64,000 nt of DNA from Muribaculaceae bacterium. Its GTDB lineage: Bacteria > Bacteroidota > Bacteroidia > Bacteroidales > Muribaculaceae. The notes under the pieces were generated by a model. It was not told the DNA's origin. It ran no database searches and saw only the letters and a program-made list of their open reading frames with translations. The translations under genes were made by a program, and so were the position numbers. Below are positions 1 to 9,332 of the stretch, one piece after another; position 1 is the first letter of the stretch, and each line of letters starts with the position of its first letter. The DNA lies in assembly GCA_022508985.1 (NCBI GenBank), contig JAFLUA010000002.1:62001-126000 (forward strand). The letters run 5' to 3'.

Positions 1-181
1 AAGTAAATGTATTAACCGGCAACGATGGTATCGCCGGCAATATCGACCTCACCGACGCAGCGACAGGCAAGTCGGCCTCTACCGTCCGTTCTACTGTGAT
101 TTCCGTACTAAGGTCTTCGGCGTAGCTATTTAAGCTCAACGACGAGGCGAAAATGACAAAAAGGAGAATTTTATGATTCAT
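1..181 (-). CDS. N-terminus of an exported protein, truncated by window edge (possible outer-membrane protein)
   Basis: Reverse-strand ATG at 179-181 reads MNHKILLFVIFASSLSLNSYAEDLSTEITVERTVEADLP... with signal peptide, open to window edge; directly downstream of the TPR gene on the same strand. Confidence 0.6.
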   Translation of the reverse strand, partial: MNHKILLFVIFASSLSLNSYAEDLSTEITVERTVEADLPVAASVRSILPAIPSLPVNTFT

Positions 182-188
182 TTGTTTC

Positions 189-3179
189 TTATTTATCGTC
201 TGACAATCGACTTTCAATCATCATAAATATATCGGCTTCGCTACCGGGATAGTTTTCTTTCAGGGCTTCAAGATATTCGCGAGCCTCAAACGTTTTCCCT
301 TGGGCTGTGTATATATCGCTAATCAGAATAAAACCGCGTGCCACCCAGTAACGGTGAGGTGAGCCCGACTTGACAAACTTTTGCGCCACATCCAGGGCCT
401 GCTTATTTTTACCTTCATCGTAAAGGGTTTGAGCAGCTCCGTAAGCGCTCTTGGCGCCGAAAAGATCGGATGTATCCGACGACATTTCCAACCATAGCGC
501 CACGGCGTCGTCGGTTTCGCCGCGGGCATCAAGCGACAATGCTTTGGTATATTTTGCCTCCGACAATGCCGAAGCACTTGCCGACGATGCCATAATGGCA
601 TCGGCCGCGGTGCCGGCTATTTCATAATTACCCATATCGCGAGCCGTGCGCATAACTCCAAGGCGCGCTATCGTTGCCGTTTCTGTGTCGGAGGCTTTTT
701 TTTCAAGGTTTTGATACGTCTCCATAGCCGCGGGCAAATCACCGGCAGAATACGATTGCTTTGCCATAACGGCCAAGGCGCCTTCTGCTGCTCGGCTATC
801 GGGATATCTACTCATAATTTTTTCTGCCAAAGCCGACATTTCATCTTCGTTACCCGCATTTTCCGCATCTTTTAGAAGCAACGACAAGGCCGACGCTGCG
901 CGCGTCGATTCTGGGTAGTTAACCACAAAAGCCTCTAACTGACTCTTGTCGTTGCGGTTTTGATATGCATTCCGGGCCGATGTAAAGGCAAGCTCTTCAG
1001 CCTCTCCGGGGTCTATTTTTGGCGCATTGTCTACACCCGACATGAACGCGAAGAATTCTTCGGCGCGGCCATTGTCGGCATATAAAGTTTTTAGCAAAGA
1101 CGAGGCCTGCGATGCTTCATCCGAGGTCGGATACAATGCAATGACGGAGCGATAGGCCTCTGCCGCCTGGTCTACTTCTCCCATATCTAACAATGTCATA
1201 GCCATTTGCAAATAGCCACGGCGACCTTGCGACGTCTGAGGGTAATCGGAGATGAGCGTGCGGTAGGTATTTACAGCAGCTGCATTACGACCGAGACTGA
1301 TCTGAGCCTGGGTAGTCTCGAGAAGGGCTTCGGGCATAAGAGCAGACGTGGGGAACTCGCGACGGAAAGTATTCAGCGACCCTAATTTACCTTCATAGTC
1401 GCGCATATAACCTTTCATCCGGGCAACACACAGTGCGGCATAATCGCCTGCCGATGGGTTAGCATCGTATGCTTGCGAATAGCACTTCTCGGCTGCTCCA
1501 AAATCGGCACACGCAAATTTAATGTCGCCCAATCTGTTGAGTATATCCGCCTTAGCCTCAGGGGCCGACATTAGCGGAAGTGCCTGATTAAAATATGTTT
1601 CAGCACGGCCGGCATCTTTCATGTTATAATACGAATACGCAATGCCATATAATGCCACGTCGCGGTTTGCCGATGTCTTTGCCGCGGCCGACTGCAAGAA
1701 TGTCTGATACTTAACCACAGCCTCGGCATTGTTTCCTTTCATCCTCTGCAAATGAGCCTGCGAGAGCGATGTTTCAGCGGCTATTTCGGCGCCGTAGCGA
1801 GAGAGCGATTCTGCTTGGCTAAGATAGCTTTCGGCTTCTGATAGAGCATTTTCCGACAGGCACCTCGTGCCAAGGGCATATAGTACTCGTTGCTTTGCCT
1901 CGAGCATCTTTGGGGAGGGGTTGTTAATGCTATTGAGACGCGCCAACGCACGTTCATAATCGTTGTCGGCCATATAGCCCGTGGCAAGATATGCCGACAC
2001 GCGATCGGAATAGGGACCCGACGGATATAGGCTCAGAAACTCTTCAAAGACCTCTGCCGACGAGGCAAACGGCACCGAGGCTCCGGCAAACTTGGCCGAC
2101 GCATAGTTGTAGAAGGCAGCTTCGCGAACCGACGTATCGTCGGTAGCCTTTGCCGCCTTATCGAAAGCAAGTATTGCCGACGACGTATCGCCTTGCTCAA
2201 GCAAACATTGCCCTGCATAAAGATATGCCGACTGACGCAACGCGCCATCGCCATTCTCGGTTACCGGCTGAAAATATTCAAGTGCTTTTGAGTAATTGCC
2301 ATGTTCAAACTCGTCAAGACCAAGTATATAGAGCGCCGATGGTTGCGGCTCATCAACTGCTGTCGCATATTTCCGGAGATACTCAACAGCATCATATCGC
2401 TGTCCTTCTCTATACAATGACTCACCGGCGATACGGTTCAACTCTGCTTCAACATCGGGGCTCAGACCTTGCTTTCGCAACAATTGTCGCGCCGTCGAAA
2501 GAGCCTTGCCATAATTACCCTCTATAAAATCTATCGACGCTATGTAAAAATCGGATAGATTACCCGGAGCTGTTGACGATGTCGAGGATGCAAATCGTTG
2601 TCGAGCCGACTTATAATCGCCATTTTCGAAGTCGATATAAGCGAGATAAAATAGCGACGCCATACGCATATCAGGGTCTTTCAAAGACTTCTCAAAGCAC
2701 GCGCCAGCATACTCTTTGTCGCCGTTTTCTATTGCACAGACTCCTCGACGATAAGATAGTTCGGCCGCTTCGCTCGATGCAAGACCGTTTTCATTGACAC
2801 CTGCATACACCTCGGCGGCTTCGGCATATTTCTTCTCGGCGAGGAAACAATCGCCTATACCTTTGCGAGCGACTTCTCTATCTACCGAAAATGGATATTT
2901 CGCTAAGTAGCTGTTATACAATTCTCGAGCCGTCTCATACCTGCCTGCAGCATAAGTGTAGTTGGCCTTCAGCATATCGGCTTTGCTACATTCTTCTCCC
3001 GACATAGCCTCATAATTTAGAAGCTTTATTTGGTCGAGAGCACCAAGATAATTATTTTGACGAGCCATCGACTCGGCTCTACTTATCAGGCCCTCATTCT
3101 CCGGAGCGTTTATCTGAGCCACAGATGTCAGCGCCGTTATAAGGGTTATACTCGCGAATATTATTCTTTTCATTAGCAT
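189..3179 (-). CDS. Large exported tetratricopeptide-repeat protein
   Basis: 996 aa ORF, signal peptide, many TPR-like units (e.g. AEAAEVYAGV, AVNTYRTLISDYPQTSQGRRGYLQMA). Confidence 0.85.
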   Translation of the reverse strand: MLMKRIIFASITLITALTSVAQINAPENEGLISRAESMARQNNYLGALDQIKLLNYEAMSGEECSKADMLKANYTYAAGRYETARELYNSYLAKYPFSVDREVARKGIGDCFLAEKKYAEAAEVYAGVNENGLASSEAAELSYRRGVCAIENGDKEYAGACFEKSLKDPDMRMASLFYLAYIDFENGDYKSARQRFASSTSSTAPGNLSDFYIASIDFIEGNYGKALSTARQLLRKQGLSPDVEAELNRIAGESLYREGQRYDAVEYLRKYATAVDEPQPSALYILGLDEFEHGNYSKALEYFQPVTENGDGALRQSAYLYAGQCLLEQGDTSSAILAFDKAAKATDDTSVREAAFYNYASAKFAGASVPFASSAEVFEEFLSLYPSGPYSDRVSAYLATGYMADNDYERALARLNSINNPSPKMLEAKQRVLYALGTRCLSENALSEAESYLSQAESLSRYGAEIAAETSLSQAHLQRMKGNNAEAVVKYQTFLQSAAAKTSANRDVALYGIAYSYYNMKDAGRAETYFNQALPLMSAPEAKADILNRLGDIKFACADFGAAEKCYSQAYDANPSAGDYAALCVARMKGYMRDYEGKLGSLNTFRREFPTSALMPEALLETTQAQISLGRNAAAVNTYRTLISDYPQTSQGRRGYLQMAMTLLDMGEVDQAAEAYRSVIALYPTSDEASQASSLLKTLYADNGRAEEFFAFMSGVDNAPKIDPGEAEELAFTSARNAYQNRNDKSQLEAFVVNYPESTRAASALSLLLKDAENAGNEDEMSALAEKIMSRYPDSRAAEGALAVMAKQSYSAGDLPAAMETYQNLEKKASDTETATIARLGVMRTARDMGNYEIAGTAADAIMASSASASALSEAKYTKALSLDARGETDDAVALWLEMSSDTSDLFGAKSAYGAAQTLYDEGKNKQALDVAQKFVKSGSPHRYWVARGFILISDIYTAQGKTFEAREYLEALKENYPGSEADIFMMIESRLSDDK

Positions 3180-3202
3180 ACTATTTTGAATCGCAAAGTT
3201 AA

Positions 3203-3928
3203 CTAAAAAACCGGGAATCGAAAAGACTTAACACGAGCTATATACTCTGTCTCCCGGCCGCGGCAATAGCGGTTGCATAAGCGATGAAAAGCCGCCGAAT
3301 GGTTCATCTCGCTAAGGTGTGCCAGTTCATGATAGATAATATAGTCGCGCAATTCCTCCGGAAGGAAAATGAGCCGCGGAGAAAGTGTTATAACTCGTGA
3401 CGAGGAGCATGAGCCAAGACGTGTTTTCGCATCCTTCACCTTCCATTCGACCGGAGACACACCCACCTCCTCGGCAAGTCGGCGTGCTATTGGCAACACA
3501 AAGGCTGTCGTTGCATGTCGCGCTGCTATGAGCACATTACGATTAATGAAATCTTGCACCGGAGCATTATCTATGCCGGCCGTGGTTATTTCGTTACGTA
3601 TGTAAATAGTATAGTTTGCCGACTTCCCTCGCAAAACATTCTGCGTTCGCACATCAATACGAGCGTCGCGCGATATATCTGTCGAAACAGCTATCGTAAA
3701 ATCGGCCAGAGGACCATCGATTATATGCCCAATGGCGTGCATCGGCGCAGGGCGTAGCGAAAGCAACTTGTCTTTAGCCCTATCAAGAAATCGATTATAC
3801 TCGGCTTCCAACAAGCCTTTGGGCATAGTCACCCACAACTCCTGCCCCACCCAACGAGCACTTATCCGATGCGTAGTGCCGTGCTCTTTGATGCGTACAT
3901 ATCCGAATACCGGATGTAATACTTTCAT
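3203..3928 (-). CDS. YgjP/DUF45-family zinc metallopeptidase
   Basis: HELAHLSEMNHSAAFH zinc-protease motif; likely start MKVLHP at 3928, ATGA overlap with nadK stop. Confidence 0.85.
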   Translation of the reverse strand: MKVLHPVFGYVRIKEHGTTHRISARWVGQELWVTMPKGLLEAEYNRFLDRAKDKLLSLRPAPMHAIGHIIDGPLADFTIAVSTDISRDARIDVRTQNVLRGKSANYTIYIRNEITTAGIDNAPVQDFINRNVLIAARHATTAFVLPIARRLAEEVGVSPVEWKVKDAKTRLGSCSSSRVITLSPRLIFLPEELRDYIIYHELAHLSEMNHSAAFHRLCNRYCRGRETEYIARVKSFRFPVF

Positions 3929-4791
3929 TTCTCGCCCCAATGCAGTTTCTGCCTCAGCGTAGCCGCAAAGGTATGCTCGGCAACTTGCATTACCAATACT
4001 TTGAATGGTGCTTGCCCTACAACAACAGGTGTGCCGGTGTCGACTAATGTAGAGCGGCCGTCAAGAGCAAGCCTGATATGGGCCGTGCGTGCTTGGGGCA
4101 CTATTGTAATGGGTGTATCAGCACCTACGACAAGAGGACGCATCGACAGGGAGTGTGCTGCAACCGGGGATATAACATTCACATCTAAGGTCGGTTGTAC
4201 TATAGGGCCGCCTACCGACAAATTGTAGGCCGTGCTACCCGTTGGTGTACATATTACAAGACCGTCGGCTTTATATTCAGCCAATGGTGTCGGACCAAGA
4301 CTTACCGAGGCCTGTATCATCGACGACGTTTCTTCTTTCGAAACAGCAATATCGTTAAGAGCATAGCGACCAACGTGTTGTGGCAGGTCCGGCGACAATA
4401 TTTCAAGCACACTGCGGCGCTCTATCCTCAAATAATCATCGGCAATAAGTTTTGGCAATTCCGGCAATTGATTCACTGTCAATGCTGCCAAATATCCCAA
4501 ATGACCCGTATTGACTCCCACGATAGGTATTTCTTTCTCGCCAACCCATGCTGCCGTCCGCAAAAAAGTGCCATCACCCCCGAGGCTAACTGCGAGGTCG
4601 GCCGTAAATTCACACCCGTCAACCACGCTCGTTACCGTCTTTAACTCTTCCGGTATATACTCGAGTAAATGAACGTATAACTTACGATGCATCATCACCT
4701 TATCGCCTCGTTCTGCCAATACGTTCAGAAATTTGGCTACATATTCAACAGCATCGTTTTGACGCCGACTGCCATAGATTGCGATTGTCAT
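3925..4791 (-). CDS. nadK: NAD kinase
   Basis: GGDGTFLRTA and NTGHLGYLA motifs, 288 aa. Confidence 0.95.
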   Translation of the reverse strand: MTIAIYGSRRQNDAVEYVAKFLNVLAERGDKVMMHRKLYVHLLEYIPEELKTVTSVVDGCEFTADLAVSLGGDGTFLRTAAWVGEKEIPIVGVNTGHLGYLAALTVNQLPELPKLIADDYLRIERRSVLEILSPDLPQHVGRYALNDIAVSKEETSSMIQASVSLGPTPLAEYKADGLVICTPTGSTAYNLSVGGPIVQPTLDVNVISPVAAHSLSMRPLVVGADTPITIVPQARTAHIRLALDGRSTLVDTGTPVVVGQAPFKVLVMQVAEHTFAATLRQKLHWGEK

Positions 4792-5183
4792 ATTTCGAGA
4801 TATTTTAGTAAGTGTTCAACACGCTGCCGCGCCGTATCGTCATCGCTAACGGCACTATCTTGCACGTCGATAACAGTATATCCGTAACGCTCTAATGAAC
4901 GACTGACACGGGCCGTATTGCTATGATTTATCCGCAAATCAAAAACCACCGGAAATGTCGACTCCGACACACCATATTCTGCGTCTACTTCATCTCCTAC
5001 CATATTCCCTCCGATATTCGTCACGTTTAGGTTGAGCAGGTGCGCATCACAATCTTCAACGGCACGCGCTATGCGCGACGCTGAATAATCTTCTGTTTTA
5101 CACCCCACAAGGAGGCGCGAACTCTCCATCACTGCCGGGAACAGATAGTCGTTTTCGGGAAACTTGTTGTTATTTACTGACAA
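4788..5183 (-). CDS. Small ACT-like-domain protein (resembles the C-terminal part of the CBS-domain protein usually beside nadK in Bacteroidetes)
   Basis: 131 aa ORF overlapping nadK start by 4 nt; no CBS repeats present. Confidence 0.5.
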   Translation of the reverse strand: MSVNNNKFPENDYLFPAVMESSRLLVGCKTEDYSASRIARAVEDCDAHLLNLNVTNIGGNMVGDEVDAEYGVSESTFPVVFDLRINHSNTARVSRSLERYGYTVIDVQDSAVSDDDTARQRVEHLLKYLEI

Positions 5184-5210
5184 AATCTATACTCAATTAA
5201 AATTTTCTGA

Positions 5211-5273
5211 CTATTTTTGCAGTATCAAATTTTGTGCCAAAATGTCATTTGCTTAACGCAGGCACAAATGTAC
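5211..5273. promoter_or_regulatory. Divergent Bacteroidetes-type -7 elements between the ACT-like gene and pdxJ
   Basis: TATTTTTG on + near 5211-5218 and TACATTTG on - (CAAATGTA near 5266-5273). Confidence 0.5.
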
Positions 5274-5298
5274 AAAATTTTTGCGTATTACTCTATAA

Positions 5299-6015
5299 AT
5301 GATAAACCTCAGCGTTAATATTAACAAAGTAGCAACTCTGCGCAATGCCCGCGGAGAGAATCGACCCGATGTCGAAGCCGTAGCACTCGACATTGAATCG
5401 TTCGGTGCCAACGGCATTACTGTGCACCCGCGTCCCGACGAAAGACACATCAAAAAAAGCGACGTCTATAGCTTGAGACCCAACCTCAGATGCGAATTCA
5501 ATATCGAAGGTTATCCAAGCGACGATTTTGTCGACCTCGTCATCAAAGTGCGGCCAACACAGGTTACTCTCGTGCCCGACGCCCCCGATGCCATTACGTC
5601 ATCGGCCGGCTGGGATGTTAGCGCCAATTCCGACTTCTTATCATCGCTCGTTGAGCGCTTTAAGGACGCAGGCATACGCACTTCTATTTTTATCAACGCC
5701 GATTTAGACTCCGTCAGAGCGGCGGCTAAAACAGGTGCCGAGCGTGTAGAACTTTACACGAAGCCTTATGCCGATGCTTTTACAAAAGACCCTAAAGCGG
5801 CAATAGCTCCGTTTATCGAGGCCGCGACTGAGGCTAAAAAACTCGGCCTCGGTGTTAACGCCGGGCACGATCTTAACCTTGACAATCTGGCGTTTTTCGC
5901 TTCCAACATTCCTTTTCTGAGAGAGGTCTCAATCGGACACGCTTTGATATGCGATGCGCTATATTTTGGCCTCGAAGAAACGGTGAAGCGATACAAAAAC
6001 GCTCTTAAAGTATAA
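5299..6015 (+). CDS. pdxJ: Pyridoxine 5'-phosphate synthase
   Basis: 238 aa, [23 protein letters not shown] motifs. Confidence 0.95.
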   Translation: MINLSVNINKVATLRNARGENRPDVEAVALDIESFGANGITVHPRPDERHIKKSDVYSLRPNLRCEFNIEGYPSDDFVDLVIKVRPTQVTLVPDAPDAITSSAGWDVSANSDFLSSLVERFKDAGIRTSIFINADLDSVRAAAKTGAERVELYTKPYADAFTKDPKAAIAPFIEAATEAKKLGLGVNAGHDLNLDNLAFFASNIPFLREVSIGHALICDALYFGLEETVKRYKNALKV

Positions 6016-6043
6016 TTACAAACTCTCAACATAAGAAAAAACT

Positions 6044-6658
6044 ATGTCGCTTTGGGATTTATGCCTTCAGGGTGGTTGGACAATGATACCATTGGCCGCT
6101 CTTTTACTTATTTGTATCTATGTTTTTACAGAACGTACGATTGTAGTTTCGCGTGCAAGCCATGAAGATGAAAACTTCATGCAACGCATACGCGGTTATA
6201 TACACGAAGGAGAGACGGAAAGCGCCCTCAATCTTTGCCGGGCCACCGACACGCCATACGCAAGATTGATTGCTAAAGGCATATCGCGTATCGGGAGGCC
6301 TATGAACGATGTCCTCGTTGCTATTGAAAATACCGGCAACCTCGAAATAGCTTCTTTAAGCCGTGGGCTGCCGTGGCTCGCTACCATTGCTGCCGGCGCT
6401 CCTATGCTGGGTTTCCTCGGTACTGTCATTGGCATGGTTCAAGCATTTTATTCCATAGCTCAAGCCGGCTCATCGGCTTCTATCGACTCTTTTGCCTCGG
6501 GCATCTACGCCGCACTGGTAACAACTGTTGCAGGCCTTATTGTCGGCATTATAGCTCTTTTCGCTTACAACTATCTCGTTGCAAGCATCAATAAAATTAT
6601 GAACCGTCTTGAAGCCCGCACAATGGACTTCATGGACCTCCTTAACGAACCGGCTTAA
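6044..6658 (+). CDS. MotA/TolQ/ExbB proton channel family protein
   Basis: 204 aa, GLPWLATIAAGAPMLGFLGTVIGMVQAF and ALVTTVAGLIVGI. Confidence 0.9.
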   Translation: MSLWDLCLQGGWTMIPLAALLLICIYVFTERTIVVSRASHEDENFMQRIRGYIHEGETESALNLCRATDTPYARLIAKGISRIGRPMNDVLVAIENTGNLEIASLSRGLPWLATIAAGAPMLGFLGTVIGMVQAFYSIAQAGSSASIDSFASGIYAALVTTVAGLIVGIIALFAYNYLVASINKIMNRLEARTMDFMDLLNEPA

Positions 6659-6663
6659 TAACT

Positions 6664-7125
6664 ATGGCACTGAAACGCCAACAGGAAATGCTGGCCACAT
6701 TCTCGATGGCCTCTATGACCGACGTAGTTTTCTTACTACTCGTGTTCTTCATGGTCACTTCGACCTTCGTATTTCCGACAGCTCTCGAAATAGATTTGCC
6801 CCAAAGTTCGCAACAGACGCCTCTTAAGCCCGACACTCGTGTTTTCATCGACAGCGAAGGTGCTTATTACGTTGCCGCACCCGATGCCGAAGGCCCTATA
6901 GCTGTGGCACCCGACTCGCTCATAATAGCCCTTCAATCGATAGCTCCGGCCGACTCTCTTGGCGCTGTCGCAGTATATGCCGACGCCGAAGTGGCCTACG
7001 GGAAAGTCGTTGAAGTGCTTAACGCCGGTGCCGCTAACTCTATTAAAATGGTATTGGCAACAAAACCGGCATCGCCGCAAGCACCGGCAGTCGACACCGA
7101 GTTCCAAACAACAAGCACGCAATGA
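6664..7125 (+). CDS. ExbD/TolR family biopolymer transport protein
   Basis: 153 aa, single TM, SMASMTDVVFLLLVFFMVTS. Confidence 0.9.
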   Translation: MALKRQQEMLATFSMASMTDVVFLLLVFFMVTSTFVFPTALEIDLPQSSQQTPLKPDTRVFIDSEGAYYVAAPDAEGPIAVAPDSLIIALQSIAPADSLGAVAVYADAEVAYGKVVEVLNAGAANSIKMVLATKPASPQAPAVDTEFQTTSTQ

Positions 7126-7916
7126 AACGACCGAGCACCGCTGCAGCCATATTAACGACAGTAGCCGCCGTGCTCATTTTACTGCTTCTTTTTATAGGGA
7201 AGCTGACGCTTACCGCACCTACATGGCCGCCTTCGCCTCATAACACCACCGAACTCGTGGATATCGACGATGAATTTGTTGATTTATTCGACCCTTCGAC
7301 CTCGGCAAACCCTTCACCCGCTTATAACGATAACGATGCCGACAATATGTCTACACCGGCTGAAGCCGACGGTAGCGATATAGTCGATGCCGGAGTGGCG
7401 GCGGCTCCGGCTCAGGTGATTACTTCTAAACGACAGTCTCCGACGAAACGCGTCGAAAAAGAGCAGCCAAAGAAAGTGGGCGCCGATAAAACATTGGCAG
7501 AAGAGGAAGAGGCACGTCGGCGAGCTCGGGCAGGTGTCTCGAATGCTTTCAAGCCAAACGATGAAATTGCCGACAACACCTCATCTAATGCTTCGGAAAA
7601 GGGTGACAGCGGCAAAACCGACGGCACGGCCAGCGACTTAAATGGCACGAGCCAAGGCACTGTCGGCGGGGGATGGATTATGCCTCATTACGCGAAAGTA
7701 AAATCTTATCAGACAGGCAGCATCGAGCTTCGGGCTATCGTCGCACAAGATGGCACCGTTAAATCGGTAGACCTAATAGGCGGTAAAGCACCGGCTTCGG
7801 GCGACCCCGCTTTGGTTGAAAAATGTAAGGCCGAAGTGCGGAGACATAAATTCACGCGCAACGACAACAATGCCCCCGAGAGTGCCACTGCGCGTATAAT
7901 ATACACTTTCCGTTAA
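7122..7916 (+). CDS. TonB-like energy transducer
   Basis: 264 aa, N-terminal TM, long low-complexity spacer, TonB-like C-terminus; operon with ExbBD. Confidence 0.75.
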   Translation: MKRPSTAAAILTTVAAVLILLLLFIGKLTLTAPTWPPSPHNTTELVDIDDEFVDLFDPSTSANPSPAYNDNDADNMSTPAEADGSDIVDAGVAAAPAQVITSKRQSPTKRVEKEQPKKVGADKTLAEEEEARRRARAGVSNAFKPNDEIADNTSSNASEKGDSGKTDGTASDLNGTSQGTVGGGWIMPHYAKVKSYQTGSIELRAIVAQDGTVKSVDLIGGKAPASGDPALVEKCKAEVRRHKFTRNDNNAPESATARIIYTFR

Positions 7917-7928
7917 CAACTTTGCGAT

Positions 7929-9332
7929 ATGCAAATAGAGCTGCCGGCCAATTTTATTAGCATGATTAGGAGTTTCGGTGATGAATACGCCGAAGGTCTG
8001 TTGGCGGCGCTATCCACGACACCATCAGTTAGCGTGCGCGCTAATATTCTTAAAGGATGCAGTCCCAAAGCCGATGCCGATATCGTATCATGGTGCAAAC
8101 AAGGTTTTTATCTCAATGAAAGGCCTTTATTCGCGGCCGACCCGGCATGGCACCAAGGCTTGTATTACGTCCAAGATGCTTCGTCGATGGTTTATGGCGA
8201 GGTCGTTAAACATATTTCCGACAATTTTTTCAGCGGGCGCGGGGGCATCCGCTATTTAGATGCTTGCGCCGCTCCCGGCGGAAAGACTATCGCGGCTATA
8301 GAAGCACTTCCCAACGATGCTCTCATTGTAGCTAATGAGTACGACCGTCATAGGGCTAATATTTTGCTCGAAAACATTGCCAAGGAGGGAGCTGCTAACG
8401 TCGTAGTGTCGCGGGGCGACGCTACCTGCTACCTCAAGCACAAAAGCTCTTTCGATATTATCGCCGTTGATGCGCCGTGCTCCGGCGAAGGTATGATGCG
8501 TAAAGAGCCGGAAGCAATACGACAATGGTCGGAGGCCCTTATCAAAGACTGTGCTAAAACTCAGCAAAACATCATCAACGCGCTGTGGGCGGCTCTTAAG
8601 CCCGGGGGTGTTATGATTTATAGCACATGCACCTTTAATCGCTCCGAAAACGAAGAACAGCTGAAATATATTGCCGATGCCTTAGGCGGTGAAAGCATCA
8701 ACCTCGGACTTGACAAATACGAGGGTGTGTGTCGTGGCTTCGATACAGCGCTGCACTGCTATCGTTTTGCTCCGGGACACGTGCGCGGCGAAGGCTTGTT
8801 TATAGGAGCCATGATGAAGCCGGGTGCCTGCGAGACGAAGCCGGCGCGCATTCCGGCCAAGCAACTGTCGCCGTTCTCTCAACAACACATACTTAAACCA
8901 GAACTTTTTACCGAAATATGCACCGACGATAAACTGGTGTTGCGGTCTGCCGTTCACTCTGCTTTTATCGCCGATTTGTGTAAAACTATAGATATAATCC
9001 GCTCAGGCCTTACTGTTGCTACAATTAAAGGGCGCGACTACATTCCCTCGCACGATTTAGCTCTTAGCTCTACTCTCGTCGCCGAATCGTTTCCGCACAT
9101 CAATCTCGATTATGCCGGCGCTATATCATATCTGCGCGGCGAAAGTTTGAGCGAACTACCATGCGACTCGCCCATAGGCTATATCATTGCACAATATCAA
9201 AACCGGCCTCTCGGTTTTTTGAAAAATATAGGTCGCAGGGCCAATAATAACTATCCCGATTTTTTACGTTTACGTCTCGACTCCAGAGCATTACCCGTCG
9301 AGGCTCCGATTCCGTTAATAGTTTTGTCATGA
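7929..9332 (+). CDS. RsmF/NOL1-NOP2-sun family RNA cytosine-C5 methyltransferase
   Basis: YLDACAAPGGKT and DAPCSGEGMMRK motifs, C-terminal RsmF-like extension. Confidence 0.9.
   Translation: MQIELPANFISMIRSFGDEYAEGLLAALSTTPSVSVRANILKGCSPKADADIVSWCKQGFYLNERPLFAADPAWHQGLYYVQDASSMVYGEVVKHISDNFFSGRGGIRYLDACAAPGGKTIAAIEALPNDALIVANEYDRHRANILLENIAKEGAANVVVSRGDATCYLKHKSSFDIIAVDAPCSGEGMMRKEPEAIRQWSEALIKDCAKTQQNIINALWAALKPGGVMIYSTCTFNRSENEEQLKYIADALGGESINLGLDKYEGVCRGFDTALHCYRFAPGHVRGEGLFIGAMMKPGACETKPARIPAKQLSPFSQQHILKPELFTEICTDDKLVLRSAVHSAFIADLCKTIDIIRSGLTVATIKGRDYIPSHDLALSSTLVAESFPHINLDYAGAISYLRGESLSELPCDSPIGYIIAQYQNRPLGFLKNIGRRANNNYPDFLRLRLDSRALPVEAPIPLIVLS

Noticed and set aside
2150-2797. Plus-strand ORFs 2150..2527 and 2573..2797 antisense to the TPR gene
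   Set aside because: Shadow ORFs with biased composition, no recognisable domains or promoters.
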